A stretch of 64,000 nt of DNA from Hyphomonadaceae bacterium UKL13-1 (GTDB lineage: Bacteria; Pseudomonadota; Alphaproteobacteria; Caulobacterales; Aquidulcibacteraceae). Positions 17,325 through 24,649 of the stretch are shown one piece after another. Each line of letters opens with the position of its first letter. The stretch's first letter is position 1. A program made the translations under genes and the position numbers. A model generated the notes under the pieces. That model did not search any database, was not told the DNA's origin, and saw nothing but the letters and a program-made list of their open reading frames with translations. The stretch lies in the NCBI GenBank assembly GCA_001602435.1, contig CP012156.1, positions 372,001-436,000 of the forward strand, read 5' to 3'.

Positions 17325-18623
17325 TCAAACCAGCTCACCCAGCAAATAGCCGTCGGCGCGGCCAGTCACACGGGCTTGGATCAGGGCACCAGCTTGGCCG
17401 CCGGGCACTTGGATTTCGGCAAAGCTATTGAGACGGCCTTTGCCATCGCGCTCAATCAGCACGGTCTGCGTCGTACCAATTTGGCTGTCGAGATAGGTGG
17501 CTAGCGCTTGTTGGCCTTTGTCGCGCAACAGGGCGGCTCGGGCCTTGATGGTCGCCTTGTCCAATTGCGGCATGCGCGCAGCCGGTGTCTCTGGGCGTGG
17601 CGAGAAGGGGAAGACATGCAGGAAGGCGAGGCCGACTTCATCGACCAAGGCCAGTGAGTCGGCAAAGTGCGCTTCGGTCTCGGTCGGGAAGCCAGCGATC
17701 AGATCGGCCCCAAAAGCGATATCGGGCCGTGCCGCGCGTAAGCGGGCAGCGAGCTGAATCGCATCATCGCGGGTGTGGCGGCGCTTCATGCGCTTGAGGA
17801 TCATGTCTGCGCCATGCTGCAGCGAAAGGTGCAGATGCGGCATCATCCGTTCTTCTTCGGCAAAGAGGCGGAACAAAGTGTCGTCTATCTCGACCGCATC
17901 GACCGACGATAGCCGCAACCGCTTGAGGTCCGGCACCAGCTTCAAGATACGCTGGACCAAATCGCCGAGCGTGGGTTGGCCGGGCAGGTCTGCGCCCCAA
18001 GACGTCATATCGACACCCGACAGCACGACCTCGGGTACCCCCTTGGCAACCAAGCGGCCAATCATGGCCACCACTTCGCCGGCGGGAACCGAGCGGGAGT
18101 TCCCGCGTCCAAATGGAATGATGCAGAAGGTGCAGCGGTGATCGCAGCCGTTTTGGACCTGCACATAGGCGCGCGCCCGGTCTTGCACGCCATCTATCAG
18201 ATGGCCTGCAGTCTCGCGTACACTCATAATGTCATTGACCAGTACGCGTTCGGTCTGGCCCCCGGCGAGGGCGACGAAAGTCTTGGGTTCTGCCTTCTCA
18301 GCATTGCCGATGACGCGGTCGACTTCGGGCATGGCGGCAAACATGCCGGGGTCGATTTGGGCGGCGCAGCCTGTCACGACGATCAGAGCATCTGGCTTTT
18401 GCTTGCGGGCACGGCGGATAGTCTGGCGCGCTTGGCGGACGGCTTCGCCGGTCACGGCGCACGTATTCACGAGGACCACATTGGACAGACCTGCATCTTC
18501 AGCCAGATTGCGCATAGCCTCTGATTCATACAGATTGAGACGACAGCCCAAGGTGATCGTCTCAATCGACCCACGTGGGTCGGAAACGGGCAAATCGGCT
18601 TCTGGTAGGACTTCGGTGGTCAT
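17325..18623 (-). CDS. mtaB: tRNA (t6A37) methylthiotransferase MtaB
   Basis: 432 residues. A radical-SAM enzyme that converts t6A37 to ms2t6A37 in ANN-decoding tRNAs. Its two iron-sulfur clusters are visible: the N-terminal UPF0004 Cys residues in ETITLGCRLN, VNTCAVT and VTGCAAQ, and the radical-SAM motif CDHRCTFC around residue 160. A C-terminal TRAM-like segment follows (about 365-430). The wording TLGCRLN and the total length favour MtaB over MiaB or RimO. In many bacteria it sits next to dapF, which is not seen here. The ATG at 18623 has only a weak ribosome site. Confidence 0.9.
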   Translation of the reverse strand: MTTEVLPEADLPVSDPRGSIETITLGCRLNLYESEAMRNLAEDAGLSNVVLVNTCAVTGEAVRQARQTIRRARKQKPDALIVVTGCAAQIDPGMFAAMPEVDRVIGNAEKAEPKTFVALAGGQTERVLVNDIMSVRETAGHLIDGVQDRARAYVQVQNGCDHRCTFCIIPFGRGNSRSVPAGEVVAMIGRLVAKGVPEVVLSGVDMTSWGADLPGQPTLGDLVQRILKLVPDLKRLRLSSVDAVEIDDTLFRLFAEEERMMPHLHLSLQHGADMILKRMKRRHTRDDAIQLAARLRAARPDIAFGADLIAGFPTETEAHFADSLALVDEVGLAFLHVFPFSPRPETPAARMPQLDKATIKARAALLRDKGQQALATYLDSQIGTTQTVLIERDGKGRLNSFAEIQVPGGQAGALIQARVTGRADGYLLGELV

Positions 18624-18746
18624 CAGAGTTAGGGCTATGCTTTCTGGCGAGACGCGGGGCTATTCGGCTATTGCGTCTGACGTGGGCGGTCCCAATATCA
18701 TATGTCCAAGGCAATTGCAGGGCCTTGATGTAGGAGCGACTGACAC

Positions 18747-18959
18747 ATGTTCGGCAGAGAATGGAATGATGGCACCTCGATTGGCTTTCTATTTGCCCTC
18801 ATTCTGGGGGTCTGGGCGGTCATCAATATCCTCCAGAATGATCGTACGGGGCCGTTTGGCAAAGCCGTCTGGTCTGTTGTTGTGATGTTTGTGCCCTTTC
18901 TGGGCTTTGTTGCCTGGTTCTTCATTGGTCCGAAGGCAACAAAGAAACGGATCGGCTGA
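18747..18959 (+). CDS. Small membrane protein with PLDc_N domain
   Basis: 70 residues with two membrane segments (about 10-29 and 41-63). The pattern of a first helix ending WAVINILQNDRTG, K-VWSVVVMFVPFLGFVAWFFIGPK is the phospholipase-D N-terminal (PLDc_N) domain found alone in many small bacterial membrane proteins. No catalytic domain is attached and the role is unknown. GTAGGAG lies 11 bases upstream of the start. It is divergent from mtaB. Confidence 0.8.
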   Translation: MFGREWNDGTSIGFLFALILGVWAVINILQNDRTGPFGKAVWSVVVMFVPFLGFVAWFFIGPKATKKRIG

Positions 18960-19065
18960 GCCATCGCGCCAGAAAGGCGATCTTGGTTGCTGCAAATGTG
19001 ACCGGGTGCCATAGAAACGCCATCCGACGCAGCCTATGGTCTGCGAATTCACCGGGGCGGCGTTC

Positions 19066-19992
19066 ATGCAAGTCTATCTGCCCATTGCGGAAATGGCAGT
19101 AAGCCCGTGGCTCATGGCCACTTTGGGGCTGGTGGTTGGCTGCTTGTCTGGCATCTTCGGGGTTGGCGGTGGCTTTCTGATGACACCGCTTTTGATGCTG
19201 ATGGGTATTCCAGCACCGGTTGCCGTGGCCGCTGGGGCCAATTTGGCGGCCGCTTCGTCTATGTCATCGGTCCTAGGGCAGTTTGAGCGGCGCGGTGTTG
19301 ATTTGCGTATGGGCCTTGTGATCTCCATTGGCGGGATCATTGGCGTGGGCATTGGTTCGCTTTTGTTCAGTTGGCTGAAGTCGCAAGGCGCGGCAGAGGC
19401 CACGGTGCGCATCGCTTACACGATCCTGCTTGGTTCTCTTGGCACCAGCCTCGTGTGGGAGAGCTTGCGTGCAATCGCCAAGACCCGCGCGGGCGGGCCA
19501 GCACCCAGTTTTCGAAGGTCGCCTAATGATTTCGCCCATCGCTTGCCGTTTAAGGTTCGCTTCCCGCGCTCCAAGCTGGTGATCAGCATCATCCCACCAT
19601 TAGGGATTGGCATTGGCGTCGGCATTTTGTCGGCCATTATGGGCGTTGGTGGTGGATTCATTTTGATCCCAGCCTTGGTCTATATCATCCATATGCCGCC
19701 CAATCTGGTGGTGGGTACGTCGACCCTTCAAGTCCTGATCACGGCGTCAGCCACCACCTTCTTGCAATCGGCCGCCAATGGCAGCCTTGACTTGGTCTTG
19801 TCTGGCCTCCTGATCGTCGGGGGTGTGATGGGCGCACAGTTCGGTGTCATCATTGGCCGTAAGCTTAAGGGGGAGCAATTGCGTGCCCTTTTGGGTGCTT
19901 TGGTCCTGTTGGTGGCGTTGCGTCTTGCAGCAGACCTCGTGCTTGTGCCTTCAAGTTTGTTTGAGCTGTCTTCACCAGGGGGTGGCCTATGA
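19066..19992 (+). CDS. TauE/SafE-family anion exporter
   Basis: 308 residues with about eight membrane segments in two similar halves, each opening with a glycine-rich repeat (SGIFGVGGGFLMTPLL near 30-45 and SAIMGVGGGFILIPALV near 203-220), the TauE/SafE signature. The family exports sulfite, sulfoacetate and related organic anions. The frame is open to 19036, but ATG at 19066 gives a normal N-terminus. The next gene overlaps by 4 bases (ATGA), and its family is repeatedly found beside TauE/SafE genes in alphaproteobacteria, so the two probably work together. Confidence 0.88.
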   Translation: MQVYLPIAEMAVSPWLMATLGLVVGCLSGIFGVGGGFLMTPLLMLMGIPAPVAVAAGANLAAASSMSSVLGQFERRGVDLRMGLVISIGGIIGVGIGSLLFSWLKSQGAAEATVRIAYTILLGSLGTSLVWESLRAIAKTRAGGPAPSFRRSPNDFAHRLPFKVRFPRSKLVISIIPPLGIGIGVGILSAIMGVGGGFILIPALVYIIHMPPNLVVGTSTLQVLITASATTFLQSAANGSLDLVLSGLLIVGGVMGAQFGVIIGRKLKGEQLRALLGALVLLVALRLAADLVLVPSSLFELSSPGGGL

Positions 19993-20759
19993 TGGCGCGC
20001 TTCTCGCTTTGGATGGTCTTGCTTGTGGGCCTTATCGCTGGCCCGTCTGTGCAGGCGCAAAGCACGCAAGTGTCGGCTGCTTTGATTGATGATGCGGTCT
20101 TGGTTACGTCCAGCTTCACCGGGGCCAAGGTCACGATCTTTGGCTCCGTCCGGGCAGGCTCTGTTGGGCGCACGGATATTGTCGTCGCCGTTCGTGGGCC
20201 TGACCGCCCGGCGTGGATCGCCAAGCGCAAGCGCACCGCGGGTCTTTGGATCGGCAAGGATCAGATCAATTTTGCCGCAGCCCCCACCTTCTTCGGGGTA
20301 GCGAGCGCCCGTCCGCTTGAACAGATCGCGCCGAGCGATACGCTCTCCCTCTATGGTCTCAGACCCAAGGGCCAATTGGACATTGCCAAAGCAAGTACCC
20401 ACTCACCCTTGGCAGACACGCTGATTGACGCTTTTGTGGCCCAGCGCCAGCGCGAGAAGCTTTATGTCGATGATCCTTACGGGGTGAAGCTGCTCAAAGG
20501 TGGCTTGTTCCGCGCCGATATTCAGATGCCGGACCGCACGCCTCCGGGCCTCTATACCGCCAAGGTCATGGTGTTTCGCAATGGTCGGCCCGCCCAATCC
20601 ACCCTCACGACTTTGGTGGTTACAAAAGTAGGCGCCGAACGTGCCCTCTTTGAATTTGCAAGAGATCATGCTGTATTGCATGGACTAGCAGGGGTCCTGC
20701 TGGCACTGTTAGCGGGGCTATCCGCCGCGGGCATTGTCAAACGCTTTGCACCGGGTTGA
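19989..20759 (+). CDS. TIGR02186-family exported membrane-anchored protein
   Basis: 256 residues. A signal peptide (cleavage near VQAQ-S), a periplasmic beta-rich body, and one C-terminal membrane helix (about 232-250) ending in a short cytoplasmic tail. The sequence (GAKVTIFGSV, DIVVAVRGPD, HTP-like PDRTPPGLYTAKV) fits TIGR02186, an alphaproteobacterial family of unknown function that accompanies TauE/SafE exporters. The start overlaps the exporter stop by 4 bases, indicating translational coupling. A likely role is as a periplasmic partner of the exporter; this is an inference from gene order. Confidence 0.82.
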   Translation: MMARFSLWMVLLVGLIAGPSVQAQSTQVSAALIDDAVLVTSSFTGAKVTIFGSVRAGSVGRTDIVVAVRGPDRPAWIAKRKRTAGLWIGKDQINFAAAPTFFGVASARPLEQIAPSDTLSLYGLRPKGQLDIAKASTHSPLADTLIDAFVAQRQREKLYVDDPYGVKLLKGGLFRADIQMPDRTPPGLYTAKVMVFRNGRPAQSTLTTLVVTKVGAERALFEFARDHAVLHGLAGVLLALLAGLSAAGIVKRFAPG

Positions 20760-20762
20760 GGC

Positions 20763-20817
20763 CTAGATCGCCGTGCGTCGGATGTGATGCACATCAGGTC
20801 GATCTAGCTTTATAATT
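20763..20817 (+). terminator. Nested inverted repeat with T-rich tail after the TIGR02186 gene
   Basis: CTAGATCG (20763-20770) pairs with CGATCTAG (20800-20807), enclosing GATGTG-ATG-CACATC (20781-20795). The tail CTTTATAATTTT follows. The position 4 bases after the stop codon supports termination. Confidence 0.55.
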
Positions 20818-20820
20818 TTG

Positions 20821-20866
20821 AGCCTACGTGCCGCGAAAATCTGTTTCAGATTTTGTGCGCGAGGCT
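20821..20866. repeat. Inverted repeat upstream of the DUF3429 gene
   Basis: AAAATCTG-TTT-CAGATTTT (20836-20854) is a perfect 8-bp hairpin, nested within AGCCT/AGGCT (20821-20825 and 20862-20866). It lies 33 bases before the DUF3429 start, so it may be an operator or a second terminator. Confidence 0.6.
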
Positions 20867-20898
20867 CTAAGGCGCTGTGATGGCGCAAGGAGACAAGC

Positions 20899-21366
20899 AT
20901 GCGCCGTCGAGATGTTGCCCCGAAAGCCCCTTGGATCCTTGGCGTCTTAGGGCTCGTGCCATTTTTCGGCACATTGGCAGGCAGCGTCTTAGCGACATCG
21001 CCTTATGACGGGGTGTCTACCACCCTGTTTTTTGCCTATTCTGGCGTGATTTTATCGTTTTTGGGCGGTGCTCGCTGGGGCTTTGAAATTGGGGCGCGGC
21101 CAGAAGCGCCTGGCTTTTTGACCTTGTCAGCAGCCGTCCTACCCTCGCTTATCGCAGCTTTGGCGATCGTCACGCAATATGTTGCGCCGCTTGTTGGCCT
21201 CGGCATGCTGGCAGGTGGTTTCATCCTGATGTGGGTTTGGGACTTTGTGTCGACGGGTGGCAGCACACGACGCTGGCCGCTGTGGTACCGGCCCTTGCGA
21301 GCAACCTTGACGCTTGGCGCACTCTTGGCTCTGACGGGAAAAGCTTACCTGACCATGCAAGTCTAG
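20899..21366 (+). CDS. DUF3429 membrane protein
   Basis: 155 residues with about five membrane segments. The conserved DUF3429 elements are visible: YSGVILSFLGGARWG (about 47-61) and WPLWYRPLRATLTL (about 128-141). Function of the family is unknown. A good ribosome site (AAGGAG) lies 8 bases upstream. It is convergent with the lipoprotein gene that follows, 8 bases apart, and is separated from the upstream pair by two hairpins, so it is probably a separate transcript. Confidence 0.85.
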   Translation: MRRRDVAPKAPWILGVLGLVPFFGTLAGSVLATSPYDGVSTTLFFAYSGVILSFLGGARWGFEIGARPEAPGFLTLSAAVLPSLIAALAIVTQYVAPLVGLGMLAGGFILMWVWDFVSTGGSTRRWPLWYRPLRATLTLGALLALTGKAYLTMQV

Positions 21367-21374
21367 AGACAGGC

Positions 21375-21776
21375 CTACTTCGCAATCTCGCAAATGCGGA
21401 TGAACTGGGCTTTTTCGGGCAGATAGGGTTTGCTGCGAACGATCGTGTTTTCCTCACACGCCCCTTTGCGAACGGCCTTTAGGCAGGCCCGTTCGTCGGC
21501 TTTCATCGGATTGGGGCCACAGCTATAGCCATCCTTGATGAGACCCGCTTCGACTTTGGCAGTCGGGCTGTTTTGGGGAAAGCGCGTCACCAAATCCTGC
21601 TTCAAGGCCAAGGTCGCGCGTCTGTCCACATCCGCCGTTGCGGTCGCATCTGGCCTTGCTTCCACTTGGGCCTCTGCCGTTGCCGATGCCTCTTTGGCGG
21701 GCCTGCAGCCTACCAACCCTGCTAGACCAATCCCCAGCATCAGTCCCAGCACAAGAGGTTTGCCCCGTGCGGTCAC
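21375..21776 (-). CDS. Hypothetical lipoprotein
   Basis: 133 residues. The N-terminus is a lipoprotein signal with lipobox LVGC (Cys24). The mature part begins with a low-complexity Ala/Glu/Thr stretch and then a conserved-looking block (SPTAKVEAGLIKDGYSCGPNPMKADERACL) containing four further cysteines that could form disulfides. No family recognised. The start is GTG at 21776, overlapping the cysS stop by 3 bases (GTGA), so translation is probably coupled to cysS. Confidence 0.65.
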   Translation of the reverse strand: MTARGKPLVLGLMLGIGLAGLVGCRPAKEASATAEAQVEARPDATATADVDRRATLALKQDLVTRFPQNSPTAKVEAGLIKDGYSCGPNPMKADERACLKAVRKGACEENTIVRSKPYLPEKAQFIRICEIAK

Positions 21777-23164
21777 GAGATAAACCGCCAGCTCGCGCCG
21801 TCCTTGCCGTCGGTCACTTCAACCCCACGAGCAGCTAGCTCTGCGCGCAGGCGGTCAGCTTCAGCCCAATTGCGGTTCGCTCGGGCTTCAAAGCGGGCCT
21901 GCACCATCGCTTCGATCTCGGCCGTGACATCGTCCTCAACTGCCGTGCCAGCGCGCGACAACCAAGCCTGCGGCTCTTGCCCCAAAATGCCTAGCAACAG
22001 ACCTGCTCCCAATAATTCAGCCTTCGCGCGTTTGCGGTCCTCGAAGGTCTCAGCCTTATTGGCCTTGCGTGCCAACATGGAGAGTTCTGCGAGGGCCTTA
22101 GGCGTATTGAGGTCGTCGCACAGCGCGGCCAAAATCCCTTCGGGCAAGACTGGCTCCACCCGCTCGTTCCAAACCCCGTCCAAAGCACGATAGAGACGAT
22201 CCAGCGTCTTCATGGACTGCAGGATCAATTCGTCGGTCCAATCCAAAGGCGCGCGATAATGGGCTGAGAGTAGGGCAAGCCGCAGCGCTTCGCCGGGCCA
22301 GCGCTCTACCAATTGGTGCACCAATTCCACATTGCCGAGCGACTTCGACATCTTGTCGGAATTCATGGTCAGAAAGCCATTGTGCATCCAGATGGTAGCC
22401 AAAGGTGTGCCGTCATGAGCGCAGACGGATTGGGCAATCTCGTTTTCATGATGCGGGAAGATCAGATCATGACCGCCGCCATGAATGTCGATCGTCAGGC
22501 CCAGATTGGTCTCAATCATGGCCGAGCATTCGATATGCCAGCCGGGGCGACCGGAACCAAAGGGGGCATCCCATGCAGGCTCACCGGGCTTCGCGGCTTT
22601 CCACAAGGCAAAGTCAGCAGGATCGCGCTTATTGCCATCGACGCTAATGCGCGCCCCGGCTTCATTGTCTTCTAGGTTGCGGTTTGACAACTGCCCATAC
22701 TTCGCCATGGATGGCACATGGAAGTAGACACCATCAGGCGTGGTGTAAGCATGACCCTTATCCAACAAGCGGCCAACCAAAGATATAATGTCATCCATGT
22801 GGGTGGTGACTTTAGGCTCTAAACTGGGTTGCAGTGTGCCAAGTGCAGCCATATCGCCCTGATAGATTTTCGTAAACTTCTCTGTAATTTGGCTAATATC
22901 AACGCCTTGATCCAAAGCGGCAGCGTTGATTTTGTCATCGACATCCGTGATGTTTCGCGCATAAATCACGTGGTTTTCGCCATAAATAGCGCGCAAGAGC
23001 CGGAAAAGTGTGTCGAAAACAACAGCCGGGCGACCATTGCCAATGTGTGCGAAATTATAGACCGTTGGCCCGCAAACATAGAGCGTGACGCGTTGCGGGT
23101 CTTGCGGCACGAAGCGCACTTTTTCACGTTGCAGGGTATTGAACAGTTCTATTTCACGCATCAT
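21773..23164 (-). CDS. cysS: Cysteine--tRNA ligase
   Basis: 463 residues, standard length. Class I synthetase: HIGH motif as HIGN in YNFAHIGNGRP, KMSKS intact in SDKMSKSLGN, zinc-site residues in VCGPTVYN, WHIECSAM and GGGHDLIFPHHENE. The start is one of two adjacent ATGs (23164 or 23161), with TTGGA a few bases upstream; a TTG at 23173 is less likely. It is divergent from folE and continues into the lipoprotein gene. Confidence 0.97.
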   Translation of the reverse strand: MMREIELFNTLQREKVRFVPQDPQRVTLYVCGPTVYNFAHIGNGRPAVVFDTLFRLLRAIYGENHVIYARNITDVDDKINAAALDQGVDISQITEKFTKIYQGDMAALGTLQPSLEPKVTTHMDDIISLVGRLLDKGHAYTTPDGVYFHVPSMAKYGQLSNRNLEDNEAGARISVDGNKRDPADFALWKAAKPGEPAWDAPFGSGRPGWHIECSAMIETNLGLTIDIHGGGHDLIFPHHENEIAQSVCAHDGTPLATIWMHNGFLTMNSDKMSKSLGNVELVHQLVERWPGEALRLALLSAHYRAPLDWTDELILQSMKTLDRLYRALDGVWNERVEPVLPEGILAALCDDLNTPKALAELSMLARKANKAETFEDRKRAKAELLGAGLLLGILGQEPQAWLSRAGTAVEDDVTAEIEAMVQARFEARANRNWAEADRLRAELAARGVEVTDGKDGASWRFIS

Positions 23165-23272
23165 GTGATCCAAGACGAAGAGCCAACGTAGACTCTTCAG
23201 TGGTTTGAGTGTTTGTTATTGCTCCAGTCCTGTAGACTGAAATGATGCTGACGCGAAGACGGCATAAACGGT

Positions 23273-23369
23273 GCGCCTACATGTGTAGACGCATAAAACG
23301 AAATCAGGGCGGGCGTTAAGACCGGATATCCGGCTCGACCTCCGACCCCTTTGAAAGGGGCAAAAGCTC
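23273..23369 (+). promoter_or_regulatory. Structured folE leader, candidate THF-II type riboswitch
   Basis: Three stems occur before the folE start. GCG-C-CTAC/GTAG-A-CGC at 23273-23292; CCGG-ATAT-CCGG at 23322-23333, flanked by GGGCGG and CCGACCC, which can pair to extend it with an asymmetric internal loop; and CCCCTT-TGA-AAGGGG at 23346-23360, whose right arm contains the ribosome site AAAGGGG. Sequestering the ribosome site is the usual way riboswitches act on translation. THF-II (folE motif) riboswitches are known upstream of folE in alphaproteobacteria. I could not check the consensus, so the class is a suggestion. Confidence 0.45.
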
Positions 23370-23987
23370 ATGGACGCGATTACAGACCCGCGCCTCATCA
23401 CTGAGGTAGCACAAACCGACCGACCAAGCCGTGACGAGGCTATGGCCGCCGTTCGCACCCTGTTGCGTTGGGCTGGCGATAATCCAGATCGGGAAGGCCT
23501 TATCGATACGCCAAAGCGTGTTGTCGAAGCTTACCGCGAATTCTTTGCTGGCTATGAGATGGATCCGGCCGCGGAATTGAGCCGCACGTTTGAGGACGTC
23601 CAAGGCTATGACGATATCGTCATGCTGCGTGATATCGACCTCGAAAGCCATTGCGAGCACCACATGGTGCCAATCTTGGGCCGTGCGCATATTGCTTACA
23701 TGCCAACCAATCGCGTTGTGGGCATCTCTAAGATTGCCCGCGTTGTCGAAATCTTCGGCAAGCGTTTGCAAACCCAAGAAACCATGACGGCCCAGATTGC
23801 AGACTGCATCACTGATGCGCTGCGTCCTGCTGGTGTCGCGGTTTTGTTGGATGCCAAGCACCAGTGCATGACCACACGCGGCGTACACCACCCCAATGTG
23901 GCAACCATCACCACCCAATTCACCGGCGTCTTTAAGACCGACCGGGAATTGAAAGACCGTTTCCTGCGTTTGGCAGGTTACAACTAA
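23370..23987 (+). CDS. folE: GTP cyclohydrolase I
   Basis: 205 residues, typical size. It makes 7,8-dihydroneopterin triphosphate from GTP, the first step of folate synthesis. Conserved elements: [21 protein letters not shown], the zinc and active-site segment [35 protein letters not shown], and CMTTRGVHH with the second zinc Cys. The start ATG has AAAGGGG 9 bases upstream within a hairpin. A terminator follows 32 bases after the stop. Confidence 0.97.
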   Translation: MDAITDPRLITEVAQTDRPSRDEAMAAVRTLLRWAGDNPDREGLIDTPKRVVEAYREFFAGYEMDPAAELSRTFEDVQGYDDIVMLRDIDLESHCEHHMVPILGRAHIAYMPTNRVVGISKIARVVEIFGKRLQTQETMTAQIADCITDALRPAGVAVLLDAKHQCMTTRGVHHPNVATITTQFTGVFKTDRELKDRFLRLAGYN

Positions 23988-24019
23988 ATCCTCCCCTCCA
24001 GGATTTGGTGTATAAATGC

Positions 24020-24049
24020 GCCGGGCCCTTGCGGGTCCGGCGTTTTTGT
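24020..24049 (+). terminator. Rho-independent terminator of folE
   Basis: CGCCGGGCCC and a matching right arm ending GGTCCGGCG form a stem of about 9-10 pairs (one G-T) around TTGC, followed directly by TTTTTGTTT. Confidence 0.9.
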
Positions 24050-24118
24050 TTGACCCTTTGTCAGTGTTATAGAGGCGGAGCCGATTAGCTTGGCCGCAAC
24101 CGAGTAAAAGGTAGAGCT

Positions 24119-24541
24119 GTGGCCAATTCCGCGCATTTTCAACAAGCCACTTCACCTAGCATGTTGGAGCGCGGTCTCACCTTGATGCCGCGCTTTGATA
24201 CTGACGGCCTGATCCCGGCTGTCGCGCAATCGGCAGAGACCGGTGAGGTCTTGATGCTGGCGTGGATGAATGCAGAGGCGTTGTCTTTGACTTTGGAGAC
24301 GGGGGTTGCGCATTACTGGTCCCGCTCGCGCCAAAGCTTGTGGAAGAAAGGCGAGACCTCGGGCCAGCTTCAACAGGTGCAGGAATTGCGCATCGACTGT
24401 GATCAAGATGCGGTGGTGATGAAAGTAAAGGTCGATGGCGACGGTGGATGTTGCCATGTCGGCTTTCAGTCGTGCTTTTATCGCGCCGTGGCCGACAAGG
24501 ATGGGCGTCTGATCCAAGTTGCGCCAGACCCTGCCATTTAA
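24119..24541 (+). CDS. hisI: Phosphoribosyl-AMP cyclohydrolase
   Basis: 140 residues. It opens the purine ring of phosphoribosyl-AMP, the third step of histidine synthesis. HisI motifs: [29 protein letters not shown], and metal-binding DCDQDAV with the Cys residues [12 protein letters not shown]. It is monofunctional (no HisE part). Start is GTG at 24119, with AAAAGG upstream; an internal ATG at 24161 lacks a ribosome site. No other his gene is adjacent. Confidence 0.94.
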   Translation: MANSAHFQQATSPSMLERGLTLMPRFDTDGLIPAVAQSAETGEVLMLAWMNAEALSLTLETGVAHYWSRSRQSLWKKGETSGQLQQVQELRIDCDQDAVVMKVKVDGDGGCCHVGFQSCFYRAVADKDGRLIQVAPDPAI

Positions 24542-24649
24542 AGCCGGGCTTGCACGCCAACCTATTGCCCAAATCAGCAAAGCCGATACTGTCTTGTCAT
24601 ATGACATAGAGATGGACGCGCCACAGGCGTTCCACCGGTCAGGGAGGAT

